Positions 56,114 through 64,000 of a stretch of DNA of 64,000 nucleotides are shown one piece after another. Both the position numbers and the translations under genes were made by a program. How positions within the stretch are numbered: position 1 is the first letter of the stretch; each line of letters opens with the position of its first letter. This DNA comes from Marinobacter alexandrii (GTDB lineage: Bacteria > Bacteroidota > Bacteroidia > Cytophagales > Cyclobacteriaceae), in NCBI GenBank assembly GCA_039984955.1, contig JBDWTN010000007.1, positions 1,496,501 through 1,560,500 on the forward strand, given 5' to 3'. The notes beneath the pieces were generated by a model. The model was not told where the DNA came from. It saw nothing but the letters and a program-made list of their open reading frames with translations, and did not search any database.

Positions 56114-57190
56114 ATGAGTACAAATATTTATGTGGTGATTATGGCCGGCGGCAGTGGAACGCGGTTTTGGCCTTATAGTAGAGATGCAAAACCTAAACAG
56201 TTTTTGGATGTAATAGGTACTGGTAGATCACTGCTACAAATGACTTTTGATCGCTTTAATGAAATCGCTACTACTGATAAGATTTGGGTTGTCTCTAATG
56301 AGAAATATGAGGATTTGATTCAAGAACAATTACCTGAGTTAGAAAAACATCAGATTTTACTAGAAACAGAAAAACGAAATACTGCCCCATGTATCGCTTA
56401 TGCTTCTTACAAGATAATGAAGCAAGATCCTAACGCGGTTATTGTGGTAAGCCCATCGGATCATGCAATATTCAAAGAAAAAGAATTTAGAGAAGTGATC
56501 CATACTTCTGTTGAAGCTGCCAATAATGATGAGAAACTAATTACGATTGGCATCAGACCTAATAGACCTGAGACGGGATATGGTTATATACAATACTTGA
56601 GTGACCCGGGTGTTTCTGTTAAAAAAGTAAAAACTTTCACAGAAAAGCCAAAAACTGATTTGGCTGCTAAATTTCTTGAAAGTGGAGATTTTCTATGGAA
56701 TTCAGGGATTTTCGTATGGTCAATAGACTCAATAATAAAAGCTTTTGAAAAGTACGAAGATGAAATGGCTGCCCTTTTTGCCTCGGGCTTGAATGACTAT
56801 TACACAGATGCTGAACGTTCATTTATCAAAAAAACGTACAGTCAATGTAAAAACATATCCATAGATTATGCAATCATGGAAAAAGCCGAGAACGTATATG
56901 TAGTCCCGGGTGATTTCGGATGGTCAGATTTAGGATCATGGAATACACTTCATGAAATCAAAGAGAGAGATTCAGACGAAAATGTTATTGAAGGGTCAGT
57001 AATGACTTATGATTCAACGAATAATTACATTAAAGGTAAGAAAGGAAAAGTTACCGTTGTTCAAGGATGCGAGGGAATGTTAATTGCCGATTTTGATGAT
57101 GTACTCCTCGTTTGTAAGAAGGAAGATTCTTCTGTTTTTAGAGATTTTATTACGGATGTAAAGGCTGAGAAAGGAGATAAGTACATTTAA
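56114..57190 (+). CDS. manC: Mannose-1-phosphate guanylyltransferase
   Basis: About 358 residues from the ATG at 56114, which fits the family start (STNIYVVIMAGGSGTRFWP). Contains KPKQF, VSPSDHAI, EKP and the GDFGWSDLGSW motif. Produces GDP-mannose for polysaccharide or glycan synthesis. It lacks the isomerase domain of bifunctional enzymes. Its stop overlaps the rlmB end by 4 nt (convergent). Confidence 0.93.
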   Translation: MSTNIYVVIMAGGSGTRFWPYSRDAKPKQFLDVIGTGRSLLQMTFDRFNEIATTDKIWVVSNEKYEDLIQEQLPELEKHQILLETEKRNTAPCIAYASYKIMKQDPNAVIVVSPSDHAIFKEKEFREVIHTSVEAANNDEKLITIGIRPNRPETGYGYIQYLSDPGVSVKKVKTFTEKPKTDLAAKFLESGDFLWNSGIFVWSIDSIIKAFEKYEDEMAALFASGLNDYYTDAERSFIKKTYSQCKNISIDYAIMEKAENVYVVPGDFGWSDLGSWNTLHEIKERDSDENVIEGSVMTYDSTNNYIKGKKGKVTVVQGCEGMLIADFDDVLLVCKKEDSSVFRDFITDVKAEKGDKYI

Positions 57191-57927
57191 CCTTTTCGTT
57201 GACGTTGTACCTCATATAGTACCATACCAGCAGCCACTCCAACATTCAAAGATTCTATTGACCCTATCATAGGTATCTTGGCTATTTCATTGGACAGGCC
57301 CATTAATTCTGAGGATATACCCCTCTCTTCAGATCCCATGATAATAGCTGTAGGTGAAGTGAAGTTTAGTTCATCTAATGTATTGTCTGTCTTTTCCGAA
57401 CAAGAGACAACATTTATTCCAGAATCCTGAAGAAATCTAACAGCATCCAATAGGTTTTTTTCCCTACAAACTGGTAAATAATTAAATGCTCCAGCGGAAG
57501 TCTTTACCGCATCTTCATTGATTTGTGCTCCGCCTCTAGACGGGATCACTATACCATCTACACCAAGACATTCTGCGGTTCTTGCAATAGCACCAAAGTT
57601 TCTAATATCAGTGATCTCATCCAACAATAGAATCAATGGGTTTTTTCCTTGCTCGTAAAGTTCCGGAATCAAATGCTCCAGCGTATAGTATTGAACCGGA
57701 GATATCAACGCCACTACTCCTTGATGATTTTTTTTTGTGAACTTGTTTATTCTTTCCAGCGGGACCTTAGAAATAGGTGTAGAAGTATGATGTAATTCTC
57801 CCATCAACTCTTTATACAGGTCCCCTTTGAGATTTTTTTGAATAAAAACTCGCTCTAGATGTTGACCAGATTTTATCGCTTCAATAACAGCTCGTATTCC
57901 GTAAATAATATCAGCTTTTTTATTCAT
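57187..57927 (-). CDS. rlmB: 23S rRNA (guanosine-2'-O)-methyltransferase, RlmB type
   Basis: About 246 residues from the ATG at 57927 (MNKKADIIYGIRAVIEAI). An L30e-like N-terminal domain and a SpoU knot domain: LLDEITDIRNFGAIARTAEC, IIMGSEERGIS and PMIGSIESLNVGVAAGMVLY. Modifies G2251 of 23S rRNA in E. coli. Starts 8 nt inside the GWxTD gene, so translation is coupled. A longer frame to 58110 lies within that gene and is rejected. Confidence 0.93.
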   Translation of the reverse strand: MNKKADIIYGIRAVIEAIKSGQHLERVFIQKNLKGDLYKELMGELHHTSTPISKVPLERINKFTKKNHQGVVALISPVQYYTLEHLIPELYEQGKNPLILLLDEITDIRNFGAIARTAECLGVDGIVIPSRGGAQINEDAVKTSAGAFNYLPVCREKNLLDAVRFLQDSGINVVSCSEKTDNTLDELNFTSPTAIIMGSEERGISSELMGLSNEIAKIPMIGSIESLNVGVAAGMVLYEVQRQRKG

Positions 57928-59068
57928 TGACTCCTCGACGCATCGTCGCAATTTGCGTGTACCACTGCTCTTCCAAATCTTTGCTTCTTCTAAGAGAGTA
58001 AGTTCTAGACGCAAAAAAAGTGGAGATAACTGTAAACTCAAAGGCTTTTCCATCATCATAATACCACTCCTCAGCATTTGCTGATCGATATACTTCATCT
58101 GGCAAACCAAAGGTTATGTACATCATTCCCCTATCTGTTTTCCAACCCGGTTTGAAGTCTGTAAACATGTTATTGGCATTCTCAATCAAATCGTAGTATT
58201 TGCGAATAGCATTCCTAGCTCTGGACTTAGTAGAATAGGTATTCATCCAAAATGAATCGAAAGATTGTTTGAGATTTCTTGACTTCAGCATAGATTTTCT
58301 TTCCTGCTCACTTGTCAAGTAAAGCATAGATTCAACTAACTCGCCTAGCTGCCTATACTCTGGAAAGTAGGGAGGAACCTTAAGCATCGTAACACCTACT
58401 GTTGACAATGAATCCTTCTGAACTACATAAAAATGATTTTCTAAAAAGTTGACCGAATCCCCAAAAATGAAAGAGGTGTCCACGTCTATCTGGGGGGCAA
58501 GTAGGCTCATATCGGCCATTGGAGGGTCTGCAGGTGGGAAAGATTCCTGATACTGCCGAGCTAAAAAAGTACTATTACCCTTCCATGAGAACTCAGAGCG
58601 ATTGATGTAATTTGTTAGAATCGGTAGGCCATCACTATCCAATGGATAAATTGAAGGAAAAGAAAGATTCCCTACAGCAAGATTGATATCGTAATAGTAG
58701 AACTTTTCAAGCTGAGAAATTTTCACAACTAATAATTTCTCCTCTAAAAATTCGAGTGAAATCTTAATCATAATTTCACCAGTCACTTCTTTCAAAGTAT
58801 CTATTCTTGTGGCCTCTATTAATTTATGATCTTCGGATTCATACCCACTTTGAGCTAAAAACTCATATTGCCAATCGTTAATGGAGTCTGCTGCTATTTG
58901 CATGAAAACATAAATACCCTCCTCCACTCTTACTACCCTGTGTGAGAGTTTCAGGTCAGCGTTAGGGTCATATTGCCAAGCAATATTGACTCTTGTGAAA
59001 TTTATTGCATTTGCAGAAAACCCAAGCAAAACGATTATTAAGCCGAATAAAAAACGATGCTTAAACAT
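57920..59068 (-). CDS. Exported GWxTD-domain protein
   Basis: About 382 residues from the ATG at 59068, which gives a clear signal peptide. The C-terminal part has the GWxTD domain (FKPGWKTDRGMMYITFGLPDEVY and EEWYYDDGKAFEF), a Bacteroidota/Gemmatimonadota-type domain of unknown role. Divergent from the methyltransferase gene, with overlap of longer but unlikely starts. Confidence 0.85.
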   Translation of the reverse strand: MFKHRFLFGLIIVLLGFSANAINFTRVNIAWQYDPNADLKLSHRVVRVEEGIYVFMQIAADSINDWQYEFLAQSGYESEDHKLIEATRIDTLKEVTGEIMIKISLEFLEEKLLVVKISQLEKFYYYDINLAVGNLSFPSIYPLDSDGLPILTNYINRSEFSWKGNSTFLARQYQESFPPADPPMADMSLLAPQIDVDTSFIFGDSVNFLENHFYVVQKDSLSTVGVTMLKVPPYFPEYRQLGELVESMLYLTSEQERKSMLKSRNLKQSFDSFWMNTYSTKSRARNAIRKYYDLIENANNMFTDFKPGWKTDRGMMYITFGLPDEVYRSANAEEWYYDDGKAFEFTVISTFFASRTYSLRRSKDLEEQWYTQIATMRRGVNE

Positions 59069-59144
59069 AAGTGTCCAAATTAGCGATATAATTGATTTCT
59101 TTGCACTCTTTAAAACAAAAATCGTACAAGATACCCCAGCAACC

Positions 59145-59915
59145 ATGAGTGTCTACACTACCGAAATAGCTTCAGATAAAATTCCCTCAGATAATGTAAT
59201 TCACCAGAGATTACTTTCTGCATACCATCATGCAAAAAAATTTATCAAAGGGGATCTATTGGAGCTAGGTTGCGGGGAAGGACGCGGAGTGGAGTTACTA
59301 GCCACACTTGCAGATTCTTATATCGGCATTGACAAAATTGAAGCGGTTGTAGAAAAGCTTCAAAAAAAGCATAATGACTTTAAGTTCATGAGTGGCGTAT
59401 TCCCCCCTTTTCCATTTGAAGACAACTCCTTTGATACTATTATTACCTTTCAGGTGATTGAGCATGTAAAAGAAGATCAAAATTTCATTAAAGAAATTCA
59501 TAGGGTTCTTAAACCAGGTGGTCAAGCATTAATTACCACGCCAAATATTAAAATGACACTTTCCAGGAATCCGTGGCATGAGCGAGAATACACTGGAGAT
59601 GAGTTAACCTCTCTATGTAAGAACTACTTTGATAAAGTGGAGATGAAGGGCATTGAAGGCAATGAAAAAGTACTTGAGTATCATGAAAGAAATAGAGCAT
59701 CAGTTCAGCGAATCATGCGGTATGATTTTTTTAATTTGCAACATAGGTTACCTGCTGGATTACTAAGAATACCTTACGATATTCTAAATAGAATGAATAG
59801 GAATAAACTGAAAGAAACTGGTGATAAATTGGTAAAATCAATAACTTTTGAAGACTTCAGCTTAGAAGATCAAAATGAACAAAACCTTGATTTATTCTGT
59901 TTATTAACTAAATAA
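59145..59915 (+). CDS. Class I SAM-dependent methyltransferase
   Basis: About 256 residues from the ATG at 59145; the longer frame covers the divergent promoter. SAM site LLELGCGEGRGVELL, then SYIGIDKIEAVVEKL and TIITFQVIEHVKEDQNF, GGQALITTPN. Methyltransf_11-like; substrate unknown. Precedes dps. Confidence 0.85.
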   Translation: MSVYTTEIASDKIPSDNVIHQRLLSAYHHAKKFIKGDLLELGCGEGRGVELLATLADSYIGIDKIEAVVEKLQKKHNDFKFMSGVFPPFPFEDNSFDTIITFQVIEHVKEDQNFIKEIHRVLKPGGQALITTPNIKMTLSRNPWHEREYTGDELTSLCKNYFDKVEMKGIEGNEKVLEYHERNRASVQRIMRYDFFNLQHRLPAGLLRIPYDILNRMNRNKLKETGDKLVKSITFEDFSLEDQNEQNLDLFCLLTK

Positions 59916-59968
59916 TCGAGCTTACTCCGATTTATTGAATTGATAATTTCTTAAAAACAGAATATTTT

Positions 59969-60409
59969 ATGTCAACCAAATTAGTAGCAGAATTGAACCA
60001 ACTACTTTCAGATTTTCACTTGTATTATCAAAATACACGTGGGGCACATTGGAATATCAAAGGTCCCCGTTTCTTTGAACTTCATGCAAAGTTTGAAGAG
60101 CTTTATACTGAGGCACTTACTAATATTGATGAAATAGCTGAGCGCATACTAACAATCGGAGGAAGACCTCACCATGCATTGGAAACATATCTGGAGACTT
60201 CAAATATTAAGTCGGTCAGGGATCAGTCAAATGATGAAGCATTAGTGAAAATGGTCATCGAGAATCTAAGTACTTTAGTAGATCAGGAAAATAAAGTAAA
60301 AGCGTTAGCCGTTGAAGCAGAGGATAATGAAACGGAGGACATGATGATTGGCCTTGTGAATGTGCAAGAAAAAACCCAATGGATGTTTAATTCATGGTTA
60401 GGTAAGTGA
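59969..60409 (+). CDS. dps: Dps-family ferritin-like protein
   Basis: 146 residues. Ferroxidase ligands lie in RGAHWNIKGPRF, LHAKFEELYTE and NIDEIAERI. Dps dodecamers store iron and protect DNA from oxidants. Overlaps the NlpC/P60 gene by 4 nt. Confidence 0.93.
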   Translation: MSTKLVAELNQLLSDFHLYYQNTRGAHWNIKGPRFFELHAKFEELYTEALTNIDEIAERILTIGGRPHHALETYLETSNIKSVRDQSNDEALVKMVIENLSTLVDQENKVKALAVEAEDNETEDMMIGLVNVQEKTQWMFNSWLGK

Positions 60410-60897
60410 ATCACTACATAACAAAATATAGCAAATACCTGCTTTCTGCTTTTTTGATTGCAGGTATTTTTGTTTTAGCTCCAGCGCAAAAGAAAAAAAA
60501 GAGACGGGCTCAAAAAATCGAGTCTGTCATATCGACCGGTCGGTCTTACATAGGAACTCCATATAAATGGGGTGGGAATACAAAAGCTGGAATAGACTGC
60601 TCAGGCCTAATCCATAATTCCTATAAAACCATCGGCATAAAACTTCCCAGAACAGCAAAAGAACAATCTAAAACCGGAAACAAGAAAGGTTGGGAAGGTA
60701 TTCGAAAGGGGGATCTTGTTTATTTCAAGTTTAAGAAAAAGGGAAGCAAATGGTATCATAGTGGTATGATCACGTATGTTGCAAAGGATAAAATACTATT
60801 TGTACATGCCTCCTCCTCTAGAGGTGTTGTAGAATCAAACTTGCTTAGCGATTACTACAAAAAGAATGTAAGAAATTTTAGAAGGGTGATAAAATAG
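60406..60897 (+). CDS. NlpC/P60 cell-wall hydrolase
   Basis: 163 residues, GTG start overlapping the dps stop by 4 nt. Signal peptide (about 1-27) and a C40 domain with catalytic Cys in GIDCSGLI, His in HSGMI and a third His in FVHASS. Cleaves peptidoglycan stem peptides in the periplasm. Confidence 0.9.
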   Translation: MNHYITKYSKYLLSAFLIAGIFVLAPAQKKKKRRAQKIESVISTGRSYIGTPYKWGGNTKAGIDCSGLIHNSYKTIGIKLPRTAKEQSKTGNKKGWEGIRKGDLVYFKFKKKGSKWYHSGMITYVAKDKILFVHASSSRGVVESNLLSDYYKKNVRNFRRVIK

Positions 60898-60924
60898 AGA
60901 CTCTTTAGTCTTAAATTGAATACT

Positions 60925-61569
60925 ATGAAGTATTTTCTTTATAGCATTCTTCTTTTTTCAGTTAATTATTCTATCGCTCAAGAGTCCGATTCTGGCAATC
61001 CAAAACAAATCTTGTTAGATAACACCAGCAAAGGAGTATTAAATAAAGCTTCTCGAATAAATCAAGGCAAAAAAAAATCACAAATAAAGTCTGTAGCTCA
61101 TTTTTTTAATGATACTCTAGAGATTGAGTTACTACATATAAGAAATGGAGAGTATTGGACATATCATGTATCCCTCAAAAGCAAGGAAGAGAATTTGGTC
61201 AATACTTATGAAGTAGACTATGATTTTAACGACTCCTTTATCGATGAAATCAAAATCTATAACTCATCAGATCTCTTTTTCACAATTAACCTTGAAAAAC
61301 ATAAAATTTGGTCTAGCAACAACCAAAAGGGGAGATCTTTAAGTCAAGGAATTTTGCTATTCAAGGTTATTAATAACATTCTTTATTATAAATATTTTAA
61401 GGAAAGTGTAGTTCGCTCTGGTGTGGATTATCGAACAGGATCTTTTGATGAAAAAATATTTTTTCAAGAATTAGTCATAGTAAAAGGAGGTGTGGAATTC
61501 ATAAATTCTGAAAACGATGTGCGAAAATACGAATTGCATGGCTCCAAATTGAGCTTCACTGAATATTGA
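60925..61569 (+). CDS. Exported hypothetical protein
   Basis: About 214 residues from the ATG at 60925 (a TTG three codons earlier is open). Signal peptide ends near YSIAQ. The mature part alternates charged and beta-prone stretches; no domain recognised. Follows the NlpC/P60 gene by 27 nt, so may share its transcript. Confidence 0.6.
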   Translation: MKYFLYSILLFSVNYSIAQESDSGNPKQILLDNTSKGVLNKASRINQGKKKSQIKSVAHFFNDTLEIELLHIRNGEYWTYHVSLKSKEENLVNTYEVDYDFNDSFIDEIKIYNSSDLFFTINLEKHKIWSSNNQKGRSLSQGILLFKVINNILYYKYFKESVVRSGVDYRTGSFDEKIFFQELVIVKGGVEFINSENDVRKYELHGSKLSFTEY

Positions 61570-61582
61570 AAGTAATAAGAAG

Positions 61583-61643
61583 TGAAGCTAGCCAGTCTCG
61601 ATCGCAGCGGCGAACCACCCGGCGACCTCTACACCGCCACTGC
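61583..61643 (-). pseudogene. Broken duplicate of the 3' part of tRNA-Ala
   Basis: Compared with the tRNA-Ala 20 nt downstream on the map, this stretch keeps the acceptor 3' strand, the T-arm start (GCTAGCCAGTCTCGA) and GGCGACCTCTACAC, but carries about 12-15 inserted bases inside the T arm. The D arm and 5' acceptor are missing. It cannot fold as a tRNA. Confidence 0.6.
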
Positions 61644-61662
61644 TTTACCTTATTTAAAAATG

Positions 61663-61736
61663 TGGAGCTAGCCGGTCTCGAACCGGCGACCTCTACACTG
61701 CCAGTGTAGCGCTCTAGCCAACTGAGCTATAGCCCC
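61663..61736 (-). tRNA. tRNA-Ala (anticodon GGC)
   Basis: Complete cloverleaf: acceptor GGGGCTA/TAGCTCC, D stem GCTC/GAGC, anticodon stem CTACA/TGTAG with loop CTGGCAG, T arm GCCGG/CCGGC with loop TTCGAGA, discriminator A. No encoded CCA. Regular and functional in appearance, unlike its neighbour at 61583. Confidence 0.95.
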
Positions 61737-61761
61737 ATGTCGGCAAATATAATCGGATTGT

Positions 61762-62145
61762 TTATTTAAAGAGTTCTTGGATTTCTATCGGTACGCGTTT
61801 CAACTTTTGTGTCACTCGTTCAATCAAACACCAATTCGATTTCACCTGAACAAGCAAGTCTTCTTCTTTGTAAATTTTCACAATTCTATCTGAAAACGGA
61901 CCTCTGTAACTCGCTACAAAAGTCTTGATTGTGATTTCTTCATCAAGAAAGGCTTGCTTCCGATATTCAACATGATGAGTGCGCACCATCCAGAAGTATT
62001 TTTCATTTATCTCATCGCCGATTTCCGATAGCCAATGTTCTCGTGAGATATCAAGTGCCCACTGCATGTATACAAGATTGTTTACATGATTATTGAAATC
62101 TAGATGAGATTCTAAAACTAAGATACTTTTTTGGAAGATTTTCAT
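61762..62145 (-). CDS. Acyl-CoA thioesterase, 4HBT hot-dog family
   Basis: 127 residues. LDFNNHVNNLVYMQWALD is the 4-hydroxybenzoyl-CoA thioesterase-like active-site helix with Asp and the HVNN turn. YbgC/FadM-like; hydrolyses an acyl-CoA of unknown chain. Its ATG overlaps the stop of the TPR regulator gene by one base (TAATG). Confidence 0.87.
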   Translation of the reverse strand: MKIFQKSILVLESHLDFNNHVNNLVYMQWALDISREHWLSEIGDEINEKYFWMVRTHHVEYRKQAFLDEEITIKTFVASYRGPFSDRIVKIYKEEDLLVQVKSNWCLIERVTQKLKRVPIEIQELFK

Positions 62146-63980
62146 TAAGCATATTTCAGTATAAAATCTCTGACACTATCATCTGCATTGAGCTCAAGCT
62201 TTTTCTTGAGACGATTGATTTTACTTTTTACTGATCCAAGCGTGAGGTGCGTAACATTGGCAATCTCTTTGTTAGACATACCGATCTTTAGGTAGGCACT
62301 CAGTTTAAGGTCTTCAACCGTCAGACTCGTATTATCGGATTTAAGTTTGTCAAAAAATTGCGGGTGTACGTCTTCAAAGCGATGAATAAAACTATCCCAA
62401 CTCTTATCCAAGGAGTAGCTATCTGATATCGCTTTTCGCATTTCTTTCAAGCTTGGCTTAAGGTCATCCGTCATGCGATTCTCTATAAAACTTACCTTTT
62501 GCTCTAGATCATTAAGTAAGTTGTTCTTTTCTAAGGTGGCCATCGCCATCGTGGCAAGTTCTCGTTCTCTGGCTGAAAGGGCCTCTTCTGATAGCTCCTG
62601 TTCTCGTTCCCTCAGTTCTTTCAACCTTTTATTCTTTTCCGTTAGTTGCACATTGGAGTTTCGCTTGATTTGGTAGGCTCTGTAGATCGATATTGCGATA
62701 AATAATATGAATATCGAAAAGCCCGTTATCCCAAACTTAATCCATCGCTCTCTCGCCAATTTCTGTTCGTATACTAGCTGCTGTCGTCGTTTCTCTTCCT
62801 CTGATCGACTCCTCTCTTTGTCTAATTCATATTGATATTCAGCCCTTGCTACTTCCATGGCCTTCTCTTCTGTATATATACTATCTCTTAGCTGAAGAAA
62901 TTTAGCCAAGTACGCATATGCCTTTTTGTCATTTCCTATTGATTGATAGACTCTATGAGCAATATGATAAATATCTTTTTGATGGCGTATATTCTGTGTT
63001 TCTTCGGACATTTTCAGCAACCAATCAGTAACTTCAATAGCCTCATCCAATCGACCTATTTTTAATGCACATTCAGCTCTTACCACACTTAATAGCAATC
63101 GCTCTTTAGGCAAATCGTACTCTTGCACAATCGCAAGACCTTTGTTTTCAAATTCTAGTGCCTCAGAGCAAGCCCCTACTTCAGATTTTAATCCTGCCAA
63201 TCTTTCCAGTACATAAGCTACATCATCCATGTTGCCCATTTCTTCATGAAGGTTGAGGCTCTTTTCATAGTACCAAATAGCAGAATCCATTAGGTTCAGC
63301 TCCTTATAATAATCTCCCACATCCGCTGCAGTATATGCAGTGCTGAATTTATCTTCCAATGATTCATGAAGACGATATGCTTTCATAGAAAAATTTAGAG
63401 CCTCTTCATAATCTTGCATTGAATAAAAAACCTGACCGATAGCACCTATTACAGAAGCAGTCAATGAGGCATACTCATGCTCTTCCGCTAATCGTTGTGC
63501 TCTTTTCAAGACATTTATAGCATCAATCAATCGCCCTTTATCTTTGTAAAGCGTTCCTAAATTCAAATACGTAACTGCTGCATTGTAGAACTTGCCAACA
63601 GCCTCGCTTTCTGCGGCACCTTCTTCAAACATTTCAATTGCTCGATCTATTTCTCCTCTGACGGAATAAATATTTCCTCGAAGCATCTTCGCCGTACGCT
63701 TGCTATTGAGATAACGTTCCTGGCCAAAATCCTTCCCCTTAAAAAATTGATCCTGAATAGAATCAGATAATAGCGTATTGGCCAGCGCTTCATTATAGTT
63801 TCCTTTGTAATAGGAAATAACCGCTAAGTCATAATAAGATACTCCATAAGTTCGCCACACCATAATTTGGTAATCTTCAGAAATGAGGTCGAGCTTTTCT
63901 TGAATAAAAGAGAGATTACTGGTGAGGATTGATGCAGCAGAATCATAATTGCCGAGCTTTCGTTGATACTTTGCCTTCAT
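62145..63980 (-). CDS. TPR sensor-regulator with membrane segment and LuxR-type HTH, 5' end cut by the window
   Basis: At least 611 residues. About eight TPR units (to residue about 350) are followed by a membrane segment (WIKFGITGFSIFILFIAISI), a coiled coil (about 450-500) and a C-terminal HTH (LKIGMSNKEIANVTHLTLGS). The architecture is of Bacteroidota TPR/LuxR regulators that span the inner membrane. The frame stays open upstream of the Met at 63980 to the window edge, so N-terminal residues, probably including a signal peptide, are missing. Confidence 0.82.
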   Translation of the reverse strand: MKAKYQRKLGNYDSAASILTSNLSFIQEKLDLISEDYQIMVWRTYGVSYYDLAVISYYKGNYNEALANTLLSDSIQDQFFKGKDFGQERYLNSKRTAKMLRGNIYSVRGEIDRAIEMFEEGAAESEAVGKFYNAAVTYLNLGTLYKDKGRLIDAINVLKRAQRLAEEHEYASLTASVIGAIGQVFYSMQDYEEALNFSMKAYRLHESLEDKFSTAYTAADVGDYYKELNLMDSAIWYYEKSLNLHEEMGNMDDVAYVLERLAGLKSEVGACSEALEFENKGLAIVQEYDLPKERLLLSVVRAECALKIGRLDEAIEVTDWLLKMSEETQNIRHQKDIYHIAHRVYQSIGNDKKAYAYLAKFLQLRDSIYTEEKAMEVARAEYQYELDKERSRSEEEKRRQQLVYEQKLARERWIKFGITGFSIFILFIAISIYRAYQIKRNSNVQLTEKNKRLKELREREQELSEEALSARERELATMAMATLEKNNLLNDLEQKVSFIENRMTDDLKPSLKEMRKAISDSYSLDKSWDSFIHRFEDVHPQFFDKLKSDNTSLTVEDLKLSAYLKIGMSNKEIANVTHLTLGSVKSKINRLKKKLELNADDSVRDFILKYA

Positions 63981-64000
63981 TAAACTACTGCTAATAACCC

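Noticed and set aside
57928-58110. N-terminal extension of rlmB
   Set aside because: This part overlaps the GWxTD coding sequence in another frame and does not resemble RlmB.
1-64000. CRISPR arrays or insertion sequences
   Set aside because: No regularly spaced repeats and no transposase frames are present on either strand.

Overview
The window reads as chromosome of an AT-rich member of the Bacteroidota, most likely a marine Cytophagales-type gliding bacterium. This rests on gldH, a type IX secretion (T9SS) C-terminal sorting domain, a GWxTD protein, a RicT-like PSP1 protein next to gldH, a CarboxypepD_reg-like TonB receptor, TAnnTTTG promoter boxes and almost no Shine-Dalgarno sites. The genus is not determinable from what I can see.

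Region 1, 1 to about 10.2 kb, looks like the right part of a genomic island. It begins with a minus-strand array of six tRNA or tRNA-like units. tRNA-Pro(TGG) and tRNA-Tyr(GTA) look normal. The others are odd: one of about 187 nt, one of about 142 nt, one of about 60 nt without an anticodon arm, and one cut by the window edge. Divergent from the array is a WYL regulator fused to a phytanoyl-CoA-dioxygenase-like (PhyH) domain. It is followed 32 nt later by an AAA+ ATPase that converges on a subtilisin-family protease; this ATPase/protease pair has the IetAS defence composition. Then come a lipoprotein, a stand-alone LuxR-type HTH, and an integration module (tyrosine recombinase, unknown helical protein, excisionase-like HTH, small basic protein). 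The island seems to end at a tRNA-like 3' fragment plus terminator at 10147-10205. I think this region is where any new biology lies. The tRNA-like molecules next to a WYL regulator recall the RtcB/Band-7 RNA-repair loci described by comparative genomics, whose other genes would be left of the window.

Region 2, 10.2 to 17.7 kb, holds a 1611-residue T9SS-exported multidomain protein with an HExxH metalloprotease motif, a remnant of a NUDIX-type gene, and an MtfA-like M90 peptidase.

Region 3, 17.7 to 64 kb, is mostly ordinary core genome. It includes a tight Ric-like/ruvX/def/amidase operon; a C-terminal processing protease and homogentisate dioxygenase; transporters; dusB; cdsA and psd (phospholipid synthesis); gdhA; guaB; a pnuC/NadR-kinase NAD-salvage pair; msrA; a TonB receptor; rnhB; a PAS histidine kinase with its receiver protein; hemA; a ComEA-like protein; a large SF1 helicase; gldH and the RicT-like gene; purD; recQ; a mannose-1-phosphate guanylyltransferase; rlmB; Dps; an NlpC/P60 hydrolase; tRNA-Ala(GGC) with a broken duplicate of its 3' part; a thioesterase; and a TPR/LuxR-type regulator running off the right end.
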